From Micromonospora endolithica (GTDB lineage Bacteria; Actinomycetota; Actinomycetes; Mycobacteriales; Micromonosporaceae), in contig NZ_RBAK01000020.1 of assembly GCF_003626595.1 (NCBI RefSeq), positions 1 to 64,000 of the forward strand: a DNA stretch of 64,000 nt, read 5' to 3'. Both the position numbers and the translations under genes were made by a program. Of the stretch, positions 34,029 through 41,784 are shown piece by piece; the stretch's first letter is position 1; every line of letters begins with the position of its first letter. The notes below the pieces were generated by a model. It saw only the letters and a list, made by a program, of their open reading frames with translations. It did no database searches and was not told the DNA's origin.

Positions 34029-34270
34029 TTGGGGCTGCCGCCGGTGCGGTCGCACGACCTGCGGCACCCGGCCGAGGGGGTGACGCCGGCGGCGGGGTCG
34101 ACCTGAACATGATCCAGCGCGACCTCGGCCACGCTAGCCCGGTCACCAATGCCGAGACGTACATCTACGTGTTCAGGAAGATGGACAAGGAGGCGGTGCG
34201 AGCGAGCGCCGCGTTGCTGCTGTCGCACGCGAAGACCCATATGTCGCTGGAGGGTGCCTCTCAGGCGTGA
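34029..34270 (+). pseudogene. Frameshifted integrase C-terminal fragment
   Basis: 34029 onward reads LGLPPVRSHDLRH, then a frameshift leads to VDLNMIQRDLGHASPVTNAE and TYIYVFRKM...KEAVRASAALLL with a natural end at 34270. These are the last two catalytic motifs of a tyrosine recombinase. It is close kin of the fragment at 9750-10277 (shared GLPPVR, VDL..IQ.D.GH, KQAVRASAELLL). It lies 67 bases from the end of the intact integrase, which is on the opposite strand. Confidence 0.75.
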
Positions 34271-34337
34271 GTCAAGCGACCAGCGTCTCCACTGGAGAAG
34301 ACGATCACTGGCTTCCTGGGCGCTCTTGCCCTGGCCC

Positions 34338-35858
34338 TTAGCCCTGTTCGAGGAACCGGCCGCCAACATCGTGACCTTCTTGCGCTTGGCCCTCACGCCC
34401 CGAACCGTCAGAGTGACTGCGGACGCGACTGAGGCGCCGCTTCGAGGTCCGTCTCCCGGATTCCCCGGTAGGTCGTGACGGCTTCCACCGCGGCCGGCAT
34501 CCACGCGCTGAGGGTGCCTGCTCGTCCGCGGTCGGGTCCTGCGGTGGTGTCCTGTTGTGCTCGATTTGGCGGCGGATTTCGTCGCCGGGTGTGGCGGCGT
34601 TGAGGACGAGGCGCGCGGTGGCCTCGGCGGCTTCGCGTTGCGTCTCGGGTAGGACGCTGGTGTAGGTGTCGGCGGTCAGGTGGATGGTGGCGTGCCCGAG
34701 CTGGTCCTGAAGCGTCTTGAGGTTGGCGCCGGCGGCGTGGGCGAGGGTCGCGGCTCCGTGCCGCAGGTCGTGCAGCCGGATCGGCGGCAGCCCGGCCCGG
34801 CCGACAAGCAGCCGCAAGCGTTGGGTGAGGTAGCCGGGATGAATCGGTAGCCCGTCGGGACCTGTGAACACGTAGCCACTGTCGTGGCCCACCTTCCCGG
34901 CGTCGATTCGCGCGGCGCGTCGCTGGCGTTGGCGCTCTCGGTGCTGGCGCAGCACCCGCACGGTGTGCTGGTCCAGCGCTACGCTGCGGCGGCTGGCCTG
35001 TGACTTGGGTGGCCCTTCGTGGACGTCGTAGCCGGCGGTCGTGCGCTGCCGTACCACCGATAGTTGGCCGGTGTGCAGGTCAACCTCGGTCCAGCGCAGC
35101 CCGGCGGCCTCACCCCGGCGCAGCCCGCGCAGGGCGACCAGCCACCAGAAAGCGAACAGGCTGTCGTCGCGTACGTACTCGAGGAAGCAGGCCAGCTGCG
35201 TCGGCGTCCATACCGCGATGGGGGGCCGCTCGCCGCTGGCCTGCCACTCGGCGACGCGAGCCTCGGTCCACACCTGCGCCTGCGGGCGGGATCGAACGGG
35301 CAGCTCCACTCGACGGGCCGGGTTGTCCCGGATCAACCCCTCGCGGACCGCGCCGGTCAGCGCCGCCCGCAGCGTGGTGTGCACGTGCTGCAGAGTGCAG
35401 GCGGACTGGAGCTGTCCGGCACGGTTGCGGGTGGCCGCGATCGCCGTGAACGCGGCGGTGAGCTGCCGCGAGGTCAGATCCCCGACGATCAGCTGGCCGA
35501 TGTGCGGGATGAGGAACTGCTCGATGTCGCGGGTGTAGTGCATCCGTGTGGTCGGCCGGATCCGGGTCCTGGTCGACAACCAGTACCGCAACCAGCGGGT
35601 GACCGTCCAGGACCGGCCGGCCTGCTCCTCCCGGGAAAGCGCCAACAACTCGTCGCGCGCCCGCCGGGCCGCCGCCTGCGACGGGTAACCGCCCCGGCGT
35701 ATCCGTTCCGCCTGGCCGAGCAGGTTACGTGTCGAGCAGTGGAAGTACCAACTGCCGTGCTCACGCTCCGGCAACCGCGGGCAGGAACTACCCCGGCGGC
35801 GACCCGTCGCCGTGTCGACGCACCCGCACCGCTTCCCGATGCTGCCCTGACTGTTCAT
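34338..35858 (-). CDS. Intact tyrosine recombinase (phage/ICE-type integrase)
   Basis: 506 residues from the ATG at 35858 (GGGAGAG upstream). An N-terminal Arm/zinc-like head (CGCVDTATGRRRGSSCPRLP), a SAM-like core-binding domain (TVTRWLRYWLSTRTRIRPTT) and a catalytic domain with Arg (ALRGLRRGEAAGLRW), LHDLRHGAAT, LGHATIHLTADTYTSV are present. So R, H-x-x-R, H and Y are all kept. The basic Ser/Arg-rich tail is long. It is the only complete integrase in the window and the likely mover of the accessory region; a decayed sister lies at 59.3 kb. Confidence 0.9.
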   Translation of the reverse strand: MNSQGSIGKRCGCVDTATGRRRGSSCPRLPEREHGSWYFHCSTRNLLGQAERIRRGGYPSQAAARRARDELLALSREEQAGRSWTVTRWLRYWLSTRTRIRPTTRMHYTRDIEQFLIPHIGQLIVGDLTSRQLTAAFTAIAATRNRAGQLQSACTLQHVHTTLRAALTGAVREGLIRDNPARRVELPVRSRPQAQVWTEARVAEWQASGERPPIAVWTPTQLACFLEYVRDDSLFAFWWLVALRGLRRGEAAGLRWTEVDLHTGQLSVVRQRTTAGYDVHEGPPKSQASRRSVALDQHTVRVLRQHRERQRQRRAARIDAGKVGHDSGYVFTGPDGLPIHPGYLTQRLRLLVGRAGLPPIRLHDLRHGAATLAHAAGANLKTLQDQLGHATIHLTADTYTSVLPETQREAAEATARLVLNAATPGDEIRRQIEHNRTPPQDPTADEQAPSARGCRPRWKPSRPTGESGRRTSKRRLSRVRSHSDGSGREGQAQEGHDVGGRFLEQG

Positions 35859-36125
35859 GGTCTCTCCCTTGACCTGGTGTGGGCTCATCGTCGCGACACC
35901 GTCGATGACGAGGGGCGCTTTCGATCTCAATGTTCGGCATCCGCCGAGTAGAAATGAAATGGGCTGAAAGGTGCCTACAGCAGATTGGTGGTCCGGGACC
36001 CTCGAACGGTCCGATAACCGACCGGCCCGTTGCAAGGCCGTGCACAGGCTGTCCGTCGTTGGGCGAAGAACGTGCGTGACCATTCCGAGATGGTTGACTT
36101 GTTGAAACCGATCGTGAGTTCGCAT

Positions 36126-37436
36126 ATGACGACACGCCTCGACGGATGCCCGCCGTGGTGCGTCGAGGTCCACGCCAGGCAGGCGGTGAGTGGTGCGGGC
36201 GGGCGGACCCGGCGGCACTCCCGCACGGTGATGGAGACCCCCGACGGCGAGGCCAGCAGAACAGCCTTGGAGATCCGCGCACTGGAGCACCTTGACCGGC
36301 CGGAGGAGAGCGCAGCGGCGGAGGTGTCCGTGTCCGCCCTGGAGCCGCTCAACCTGGCCGACGCCGGCTACCTCGCTACATCCATCCGCAAGGCGGTCAC
36401 GTTGGCCCGCCAGACGCACCGACCGTACTGGCTGAAACGGGCGTGTCCGTCCTGGTGCAACGCGACCCACCTCGACGGTGACGACCTCGAGGATCGACTC
36501 CACTGGCCAGACGACTCGCCGCCGGTGCTCCTGTCGCTGCACGACGCGGTGAGCACGGCCGGCGAATCGGGCCGCGGTCAGGCGTACCGGCCGCAGCAGC
36601 TGGAGATCGACTTGGAGCAGCACGCCGACGCGGTCGAGCCGGTGGTGAAGTTCGTGATCGAGGGCGCGACGGCGGCGTTGCGTCTCACCCTCGACGAGGC
36701 CGAGCAGGTACGGACGGCCGTTGACCGAGTGGTGACCATGGCCCACGACGCAGACAGCCAACCGACCGAGGCCACTCAAGCCCCGGCGCCGGACCGGCCC
36801 AGCCTCGACTCGGCCCTGGTCGACCGAGTGATTGACGACGAAGGCCTGACGGCTGGGCAGAAGATCAGCGTGCTTCGCGGCGCGCTCGCCGAGCACTTCA
36901 CCGAGCAGGGCCTGAGCGTCGCTGAGCAAGCCGCGCGGTTGAACTGCACCGAGGAGCAGACAATGGACGCGGGGGTGGACTTTGCGATGTGGTCGCACGC
37001 CGGCTACCTGCTCCCACCAGCGAGGCCGGCCGAGCCGCAGTGCCCGGCGTGGTGCGCCGGGAACTGCCGCTGTGAAGACGGCGTCCGCCTGCACGACCGG
37101 CACGTGGGCGCCGTGTACGGGCAGCACCGCGATGACGCCAACGAACCTAAGGTGGCCACGGTCGACCTTGAGGCTTTCAACTCGCCTGACGGGTACGGCG
37201 ACGAGCCGCCATCGGTCACGCTGGCCATCGACAACCCGCAACAGAGCACCGCCGACATGACCAAGCTCGACGGACTGGGCCACGGCACGGTCCGGGGCCT
37301 GGCGGCGTCGTTGCTGTCGGGCTGCTGGGACCGCACCACGATCCGGCTCACCCCTCAGAAAGCGGCGGAACTCGGCGCATCGCTGATCGCCGCATCCCGC
37401 GCCGCCTACAACAACACGGCGGCAGTCAAGGCCTGA
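36126..37436 (+). CDS. Protein with three CPxWC-type (DUF6907-like) repeats
   Basis: 436 residues from the ATG at 36126 (ATG at 36090 is possible). Three units each begin with a short zinc-knuckle-like motif: CPPWCVEVH (residue 8), CPSWCNATH (about 110) and CPAWCAGNC...H (about 306). Each is followed by about 90 residues with a helical end (LADAGYLATSIRKAVTLARQ, LTLDEAEQVRTAVDRVV, LTPQKAAELGASLIAA). A short HTH-like piece (LSVAEQAARLNCTEEQT) lies before the third unit. Such proteins are typical cargo of actinobacterial integrative elements; function unknown. It is divergent from the integrase. Confidence 0.7.
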   Translation: MTTRLDGCPPWCVEVHARQAVSGAGGRTRRHSRTVMETPDGEASRTALEIRALEHLDRPEESAAAEVSVSALEPLNLADAGYLATSIRKAVTLARQTHRPYWLKRACPSWCNATHLDGDDLEDRLHWPDDSPPVLLSLHDAVSTAGESGRGQAYRPQQLEIDLEQHADAVEPVVKFVIEGATAALRLTLDEAEQVRTAVDRVVTMAHDADSQPTEATQAPAPDRPSLDSALVDRVIDDEGLTAGQKISVLRGALAEHFTEQGLSVAEQAARLNCTEEQTMDAGVDFAMWSHAGYLLPPARPAEPQCPAWCAGNCRCEDGVRLHDRHVGAVYGQHRDDANEPKVATVDLEAFNSPDGYGDEPPSVTLAIDNPQQSTADMTKLDGLGHGTVRGLAASLLSGCWDRTTIRLTPQKAAELGASLIAASRAAYNNTAAVKA

Positions 37437-37458
37437 CACAGCGAGGATGTAGAACGGG

Positions 37459-37486
37459 CCCGGACCCTCGCACAACGAGGTCCGGG
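37459..37486. terminator. Hairpin between convergent genes
   Basis: CCCGGACCCTCG at 37459-37470 pairs with CGAGGTCCGGG at 37476-37486, with one bulged base, in the gap between two converging genes. Confidence 0.6.
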
Positions 37487-37549
37487 TCGCTCGTTCGGCG
37501 GCGGCTCAATCCGTGCCGATGATCCGCCGCCGCGCCCAGCACAGGTGCC

Positions 37550-38017
37550 TCAGACTCCTGCGGCCGGCTGTATGAACAAGGGGCGGTTGAGCTGCGGGCC
37601 CTCCGGGTGGTCGTGTCGCGTCCATCCCAGCGACGCCCAAAAGTCGTCGGCTTCCTCGCTGAAGGCGAGCAGTCGTCGTTTGGGGTACCTGGACGCCAAC
37701 GCCCGGATGATCTTGGTCCCGATGCCGCGGCGTCGGTGCGACTCCGCCACCTCGATCAGTTCGATCTCGAGTGCGGTGTTGCCGAGTGCAGGGGTTCCGA
37801 GGTAATGATCGATCACGACGCCGGGGTCGAGCTCGATCCGTGCTACCTCGACTTCGCCCTGGTGGACCTCCAGCAAGGTGTATGACTTGACGCCGTCGAT
37901 CGACCGGTAGTCCCACCAGCTCGGGCTGAAGTCGTTGTTCTCCGCGAACGGAAACCAGATCACCTGGTCACCCGGTCCGGGCCGCTTCTCGATGAAGTCG
38001 AACGTCACTCGAGGCAT
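37550..38017 (-). CDS. GNAT-type acetyltransferase
   Basis: 155 residues from the ATG at 38017. The acetyl-CoA loop is SHRRRGIGTKIIRALASRYP, followed by FSEEADDFWASLGW, which is the usual beta6-alpha4 end. The N-terminal half is variable (VIWFPFAENNDF). It lies 99 bases downstream of the E1-like gene on the same strand, so it may be read from the ubiquitin-like operon; no shared promoter evidence exists. Confidence 0.75.
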   Translation of the reverse strand: MPRVTFDFIEKRPGPGDQVIWFPFAENNDFSPSWWDYRSIDGVKSYTLLEVHQGEVEVARIELDPGVVIDHYLGTPALGNTALEIELIEVAESHRRRGIGTKIIRALASRYPKRRLLAFSEEADDFWASLGWTRHDHPEGPQLNRPLFIQPAAGV

Positions 38018-38116
38018 CCTATTTCGGTGCGCGGATCGAGCCGGGAGCGGCGGCATCGCCACGGCGGGCGCCCGGCCAGCGCACCCCCACCGTCGGCGAG
38101 ATCGCCATTACCCTGA

Positions 38117-39481
38117 TCAGCCGTCGCCGCGCCCGAGGTGCCCGTTTGGGGAGCACCATGGGCAGTCCTTGTCACGACGTGGCATCTGGCCTGTGCGTTC
38201 GCGCCGTCTGGGCAGGTGGATCGCGGAGGTGGTGTCGTCGGGATCGTGGTGCATGCCGGTGACGGCGAGCATGAAGTGGTTGATGGCCTCGGTGGCGACG
38301 AGGCCGTTGAGGGCGATGACGCTGGGCGCTGGAACGCCTGCGACGTAGCGGGCGGCAGCCCGTTCCCGTTCGGGTTGCATGTCGATCGCGAGTTCGGTCG
38401 GGTCGATGAGGCCGTTGCACCACATGCAGCCGCTTCCAGGAACGACGAACCGGGCGACAGCGTGGATCTCGCCGACGACGCCGTCGTCGCCCACGGGGAT
38501 CTTGACGCCGATCTGCGTCGTGGGGATCAGGTACTGGTTGGCGGCGGCGTTGACCCAGTACCGGGCGGAGTGGCTGTCCGCGGCGAGAAAGATCCAGTCG
38601 CAGGAGTTCAACGACTGTCGCGCCTTGCTGGTCTCGACCCGTTCCGCCATCACCGTCAGGTCGATATCCGGGTTCGCCCGGTGGGCGTTCCGGACCGCGG
38701 GGAGGGTTTTCGGCTTGCCGATGTCGCTGCGCTCGGCGGCCAACAGCCGGGGCAGGTTGGTCTCGTCGACGACGTCGTCGTCGATGAGGAGAAGACTGCC
38801 GACACCGAGGCGGGCGAGGAATTCAACGAGGATGCTGCCGACTCCGCCGAGGCCGACGACGGCGACTTGCAGGCGGCCGAGGGATTCCTGGCCGAGCTGG
38901 CCGAAGAGCCTTGCCTGCCGGTCGTGCAGGAGTTCGGCCGTGCCGGCGCGGGCGGGGCGAGGCCGCAGGCGGATGAGGTTGCCGCTGGGGATGACGACCT
39001 CTGTGAGGTCGACGCGGGACCCGTCGGGCAACCACAGGTCACCGGCGGCGGCCTGGGCAGTGAGGACCAGTCCGCCCACGACCTGCCCGGTGATTTGCCG
39101 CAGCGCCGGGTAACCCCGATCGTGGCTGGCCAGGTCGATCCGGGAGAAGCCGACCGTGGCACCGCCGAAGTGGTTGTGAACGGCGAGGTAGGCGAGCCCC
39201 TCCTCCCGTGCCCGGACTGCGGCGTCGCGCACGAAGGACGGCGCGAGGGCCCGGTACCCGGTCTCACCGGGCACATAGTCGACCCCGTCCATGGCGAGGA
39301 TCAGCTCGCGGGCGAGCAGTCGGGGTCCTCGCGGGCCATCGCCGCGGCCCGCGAGAATGACCGCGCCGTGTTCGTCCCTGTCGCCCCGGAATAGGTGATC
39401 GGACAGGGCGGTCCACAGCCGAGCCGGCACGGTGAGGCTCCAACCGTCCGCCGGCGGGTTCACTACTGGATACTGAGCCAC
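38117..39481 (-). CDS. JAMM-peptidase / E1-like adenylating enzyme fusion
   Basis: 454 residues from GTG at 39481 (AGAAGG upstream; overlaps the E2-like gene by 19 bases). The N-terminal 160 residues carry the JAMM zinc-protease set: Glu37 (DEHGAVIL), His102-x-His104 and Ser113/Asp116 (HNHFGGATVGFSRID). The C-terminal part is a ThiF/E1 adenylation domain: GLGGVG at 210-215, LLIDDDVVDETNLPR with ATP-contact Asp and Asn, and zinc pairs CMWC (352-355) and CPWC (440-443). The only other cysteine is Cys294 (NSCDW). It should trim and adenylate the Ubl encoded two genes upstream. Confidence 0.88.
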   Translation of the reverse strand: MAQYPVVNPPADGWSLTVPARLWTALSDHLFRGDRDEHGAVILAGRGDGPRGPRLLARELILAMDGVDYVPGETGYRALAPSFVRDAAVRAREEGLAYLAVHNHFGGATVGFSRIDLASHDRGYPALRQITGQVVGGLVLTAQAAAGDLWLPDGSRVDLTEVVIPSGNLIRLRPRPARAGTAELLHDRQARLFGQLGQESLGRLQVAVVGLGGVGSILVEFLARLGVGSLLLIDDDVVDETNLPRLLAAERSDIGKPKTLPAVRNAHRANPDIDLTVMAERVETSKARQSLNSCDWIFLAADSHSARYWVNAAANQYLIPTTQIGVKIPVGDDGVVGEIHAVARFVVPGSGCMWCNGLIDPTELAIDMQPERERAAARYVAGVPAPSVIALNGLVATEAINHFMLAVTGMHHDPDDTTSAIHLPRRRERTGQMPRRDKDCPWCSPNGHLGRGDG

Positions 39482-39849
39482 GTGATCACCTTCTCGGCCT
39501 TGAGGGCGGCGTTGTCGATCCCGACCCGCCACCCGTTCGAACGGCGGGACAACTGCAGCGCGGGCCGGTTCTGCCAGTCGACCTGTTGGATTGCCTGTCC
39601 GTGGGGCTGCCCGTCTGTGCGGGTCAGCCTGCCGGTGTAGTGCGGGTAGACGTCCGCGTTCGGGTAGGCGGCGCTGACGTGGAAGCCCAGCCACGTGGTC
39701 GACGGGATGTAGCCCGGGCCGATCTCGATGTCGTTGACGATCACGAAGGCGCCGCCGGCGCCGTCCGGGGTGACCTCGACCGGCTTGCCGGCGAAGTGTT
39801 CCCGGACGGCGTCGACCGCGGTGGTGACCGCCGGGGTCAGCTCGGTCAC
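39463..39849 (-). CDS. E2-like (UBC-fold) conjugation protein with no cysteine
   Basis: 128 residues from GTG, overlapping the Ubl stop (GTGA). A prokaryotic E2-like pattern can be read: a beta-rich N-terminus (FVIVNDIEIG), PGYIPSTTWLGFHVSAAYPN and ADVYPHY (the YPxxxP-like turn), then WQNRPALQLSRRSNGW and a C-terminal helix. I count no cysteine in the whole protein, so the usual thioester site is missing. The assignment leans on gene order between a Ubl and a JAMM-E1. Confidence 0.65.
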   Translation of the reverse strand: MTELTPAVTTAVDAVREHFAGKPVEVTPDGAGGAFVIVNDIEIGPGYIPSTTWLGFHVSAAYPNADVYPHYTGRLTRTDGQPHGQAIQQVDWQNRPALQLSRRSNGWRVGIDNAALKAEKVITWLSIQ

Positions 39850-40121
39850 GAGTTGTCGTCCGGCGCGACCGCGAGGAACTCCTGGCGGGGGTGCACCGTG
39901 ACGGTGTCGTCGTCGCCGATGACCTCGTAGCGGTTGCCCCGCTTCACGGAGAGCTGGAAGTTGGGCTGGATGTGGACGCCCTGGGCGATGGCGGCCTGCT
40001 TGATGTCCAGGCCGGTGAGCCGCCGCTCGGGCAACTCGACCTGCTGGTTGTTGACCGAGACCGTGATGGTCCGGGGCGGGCGGTGGCTCTCGTTCACGCT
40101 CTCGGTCGCGCTCGTCGTCAC
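39846..40121 (-). CDS. Ubiquitin-like protein (multiubiquitin-domain type, single copy)
   Basis: 91 residues from GTG at 40121, with GAGGAG 6-7 nt upstream (two upstream in-frame starts are less likely). After a 17-residue Ser/Glu tail a beta-grasp domain follows: TITVSVNNQQVELPERRLTG, LDIKQAAIAQGVHIQPNFQL and VIGDDDTVTVHPRQEFLAVA. The C-terminus is APDDNS, not Gly-Gly. First gene of the operon Ubl - E2-like - JAMM/E1. It would be the tag attached to a target. Confidence 0.82.
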   Translation of the reverse strand: MTTSATESVNESHRPPRTITVSVNNQQVELPERRLTGLDIKQAAIAQGVHIQPNFQLSVKRGNRYEVIGDDDTVTVHPRQEFLAVAPDDNS

Positions 40122-40170
40122 ATTGATCTCCTCGGATTCTTGCTGCGCTCGGAGTGCAGCGGGTACGGTA

Positions 40171-40192
40171 GGTGTCCTACGAGTAGGACACC
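40171..40192. promoter_or_regulatory. Perfect 10-bp inverted repeat in the divergent promoter
   Basis: GGTGTCCTAC-GA-GTAGGACACC, perfectly symmetrical, 50-71 bases upstream of the Ubl start. Likely operator or regulatory hairpin. Confidence 0.65.
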
Positions 40193-40208
40193 GTTCGACT
40201 TCTCGAAC
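40193..40208. promoter_or_regulatory. Operator copy 1 (GTTCGA-N4-TCGAAC)
   Basis: GTTCGACTTCTCGAAC, directly next to the 10-bp inverted repeat. The same dyad recurs at 40232. Confidence 0.65.
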
Positions 40209-40231
40209 GAGATCGACGCTACCATGCGAGT

Positions 40232-40247
40232 GTTCGACGTGTCGAAC
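40232..40247. promoter_or_regulatory. Operator copy 2 (GTTCGA-N4-TCGAAC)
   Basis: GTTCGACGTGTCGAAC, centre 39 bases from copy 1 and 49 bases before the XRE start. Probably bound by the XRE protein. Confidence 0.65.
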
Positions 40248-40295
40248 GGTGGTAGAAAGGTGGTTCGCGCAACCCTGCGAGGAGAAGCCCTGTCC

Positions 40296-40673
40296 ATGGC
40301 TCAGACCAGGATCAACGTGCCCGCGCTGTACGCCGCCCTCGATGCAGCCAGGAAAAGCAAGAGCCTCTCCTGGCGACAACTCGCCGCAGAGGTGGGATGC
40401 AGTCCCTCAACGATGACCCGCCTGGCCAACGGCTACCGGCCGGACGCCGACGCCTTCATGACCCTCACCCAGTGGCTGAAGATGCCAGCGGAAACCTTCT
40501 GGATCTCCGAGACAGAAGAAAGCCAAGACGAGGAGCCCGAACTCCTCGCCGAGGTCGGCGTTCTCCTGCGGGCTCGCAAAGACCTCGGCGAGGAGGAGAG
40601 GCAACACCTACAGAACGTGCTCGAGGCGGCCATGAAGCTGCACGCCACCCAACGCGCGGCTCGGAACCGGTGA
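40296..40673 (+). CDS. XRE-family repressor
   Basis: 125 residues from the ATG at 40296 (GAGGAG is 14 bases upstream; an in-frame ATG at 40224 would put the second operator inside the gene). Helix-turn-helix WRQLAAEVGCSPSTMTRLANG at about 26-46. A Glu-rich middle and a coiled helix (EEERQHLQNVLEAAMKLH) follow. It precedes an ImmA/IrrE protease gene, the usual pairing in which the protease removes the repressor after a signal. It is divergent from the ubiquitin-like operon, so it is the obvious controller of it. Confidence 0.85.
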   Translation: MAQTRINVPALYAALDAARKSKSLSWRQLAAEVGCSPSTMTRLANGYRPDADAFMTLTQWLKMPAETFWISETEESQDEEPELLAEVGVLLRARKDLGEEERQHLQNVLEAAMKLHATQRAARNR

Positions 40674-40676
40674 CCC

Positions 40677-41282
40677 GTGGCCAAGAGGCTCTCCAAGGCC
40701 GAGATCCAGCGCCGGGCGATCGACATCCGCAAGAACGACCTCGATCTCACCGAATTCGTCCAGCTGTGCCCCTACGAACTCGCCCGCGAGCACGGGATCG
40801 CAGTGCACCCGCTCGACGGCCTGACAGAGTTCGGGTGCCCTGAAGGCTCCGTCACCTTCTACGCCTCCGAGCGTCCGGATGTCTGGTCTGCGGCGCTGGT
40901 GCCAGCAGGAACGGGCCAGTTCATCGTGGAGAACACCTCACACCTGCCGCGCCGCCGCAGATTCAACGTCGCCCACGAGATGGCCCACGTACTCCTTGAA
41001 CACGAATTCGACCGGGTCATGTTCAGCGCCGAGGGGCGCCACGGTTGCGCCAACCCCAGCAGCAAGGACCAGGAGTGGGAAGCCGAAGAACTTGGCGTCG
41101 AGCTGCTTCTGCCGCTGGCTGCCGCATACAAAGCTGCCAAGGAGCGCAGGACCGACGAAGAAGTGGCGGACCTCTTCGACGTCAGCCTTCCGGTCGCGCG
41201 CTGGCGCATGAACGGAACGGGCGCACGGATCGTCGCACAACGCGCAGCCGCCAAGTGGGCCAAGCTCAGGTCGGGTCAGTAG
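40677..41282 (+). CDS. ImmA/IrrE-type zinc metalloprotease
   Basis: 201 residues from GTG, three bases after the XRE stop. The zinc site HEMAH (RFNVAHEMAHVLLEHEFD) with a downstream acidic ligand region (WEAEELGVELLLPLAAA) marks the ImmA/IrrE clan. The C-terminal part (LFDVSLPVARWRMNG) is the usual DNA-binding-like tail. It likely cleaves the XRE repressor on a stress signal and so de-represses the divergent operon. Confidence 0.88.
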   Translation: MAKRLSKAEIQRRAIDIRKNDLDLTEFVQLCPYELAREHGIAVHPLDGLTEFGCPEGSVTFYASERPDVWSAALVPAGTGQFIVENTSHLPRRRRFNVAHEMAHVLLEHEFDRVMFSAEGRHGCANPSSKDQEWEAEELGVELLLPLAAAYKAAKERRTDEEVADLFDVSLPVARWRMNGTGARIVAQRAAAKWAKLRSGQ

Positions 41283-41667
41283 CCAGCCAGCTCCCCTGCC
41301 CGTCGCCACGGGGTCGTGGCGAGACGGGGGTAACTCCCCATGGCGGTGGTCAGCGTGCCGGCAGAGGTGGTGCGAGCGGTGATGCCGTTTGCTCGAACGG
41401 TGGCGGCGGGCGCGACGGTTGGGTCCGCAGCGATCGTGGCTGCTCGGTGGCTGCTCGGCCGACGGGGAACTGACGCGGATTTAGCGCTACGCAACCGGAC
41501 CCACCAGGAAACGCGACACCCGTTCTTCTATCGACAACTGCGGATTGGCTGCCTGTTCAGGGCGCGGACCTGGGAGGACGCAGTTGGACTTGAACGGACC
41601 GGAACGCTTGCGGCCGGACGGATTTTAGGTAGAGTGCTATTTGTAGGAGTGTGTGCTCAGGACTTCG
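41283..41667. other. Gap left of the tRNA-Arg repeat
   Basis: A GC-rich hairpin at about 41301-41326 (CGTCGCCACG/CGTGGCGAGACG) may terminate the ImmA gene. A possible small rightward gene begins at 41340 (MAVVSVPAEVVRAVMPFART, then a hydrophobic stretch), but its frame runs into the tRNA remnant, so its true end is unclear and I do not call it a gene. Confidence 0.35.
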
Positions 41668-41713
41668 GACTACGGATCAGAAGGTTAGGGGTTCGAGTCC
41701 CTTCGGGCGCACA
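41668..41713 (+). repeat. Left 46-bp tRNA-Arg 3'-end repeat (attachment-site remnant)
   Basis: The sequence matches the anticodon-loop to acceptor end of actinobacterial tRNA-Arg with ACG anticodon (GACTACGGATCAG, then a T-arm with GGTTCGAGTCC and the acceptor CGGGCGCAC). The 5' half is absent. An exact 46-base copy lies at 48379-48424. This is what integration into a tRNA 3' end leaves. Confidence 0.8.
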
Positions 41714-41725
41714 GAGTTGACCAGG

Positions 41726-41764
41726 GAAAATGCCCCTCCGTTCATCGACGGAGGGGCATTTTCT
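41726..41764. terminator. Strong Rho-independent terminator
   Basis: A 15-bp stem (AAAATGCCCCTCCGT at 41727-41741 with its complement at 41748-41762), 6-base loop, then TTCTT. It lies 13 bases after the tRNA-like repeat. Confidence 0.85.
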
Positions 41765-41765
41765 T

Positions 41766-41784
41766 GCGCGCCCATGGGCGCGCG
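41766..41784. repeat. 19-bp palindromic repeat, left copy
   Basis: GCGCGCCCATGGGCGCGCG, a near-perfect palindrome, just inside the left tRNA repeat. An identical copy lies at 48256-48274, just inside the right repeat. Confidence 0.75.

Noticed and set aside
34338..37475. A giant 1045-residue protein fusing the integrase to upstream sequence
   Set aside because: The integrase has its own ATG with a ribosome site at 35858. The upstream part is the antisense of the CPxWC-repeat gene.
40193..40247. LexA/SOS boxes in the divergent promoter
   Set aside because: The dyads read GTTCGA-N4-TCGAAC. The actinobacterial SOS box has the opposite half-site order (CGAAC-N4-GTTCG). XRE sites fit better.
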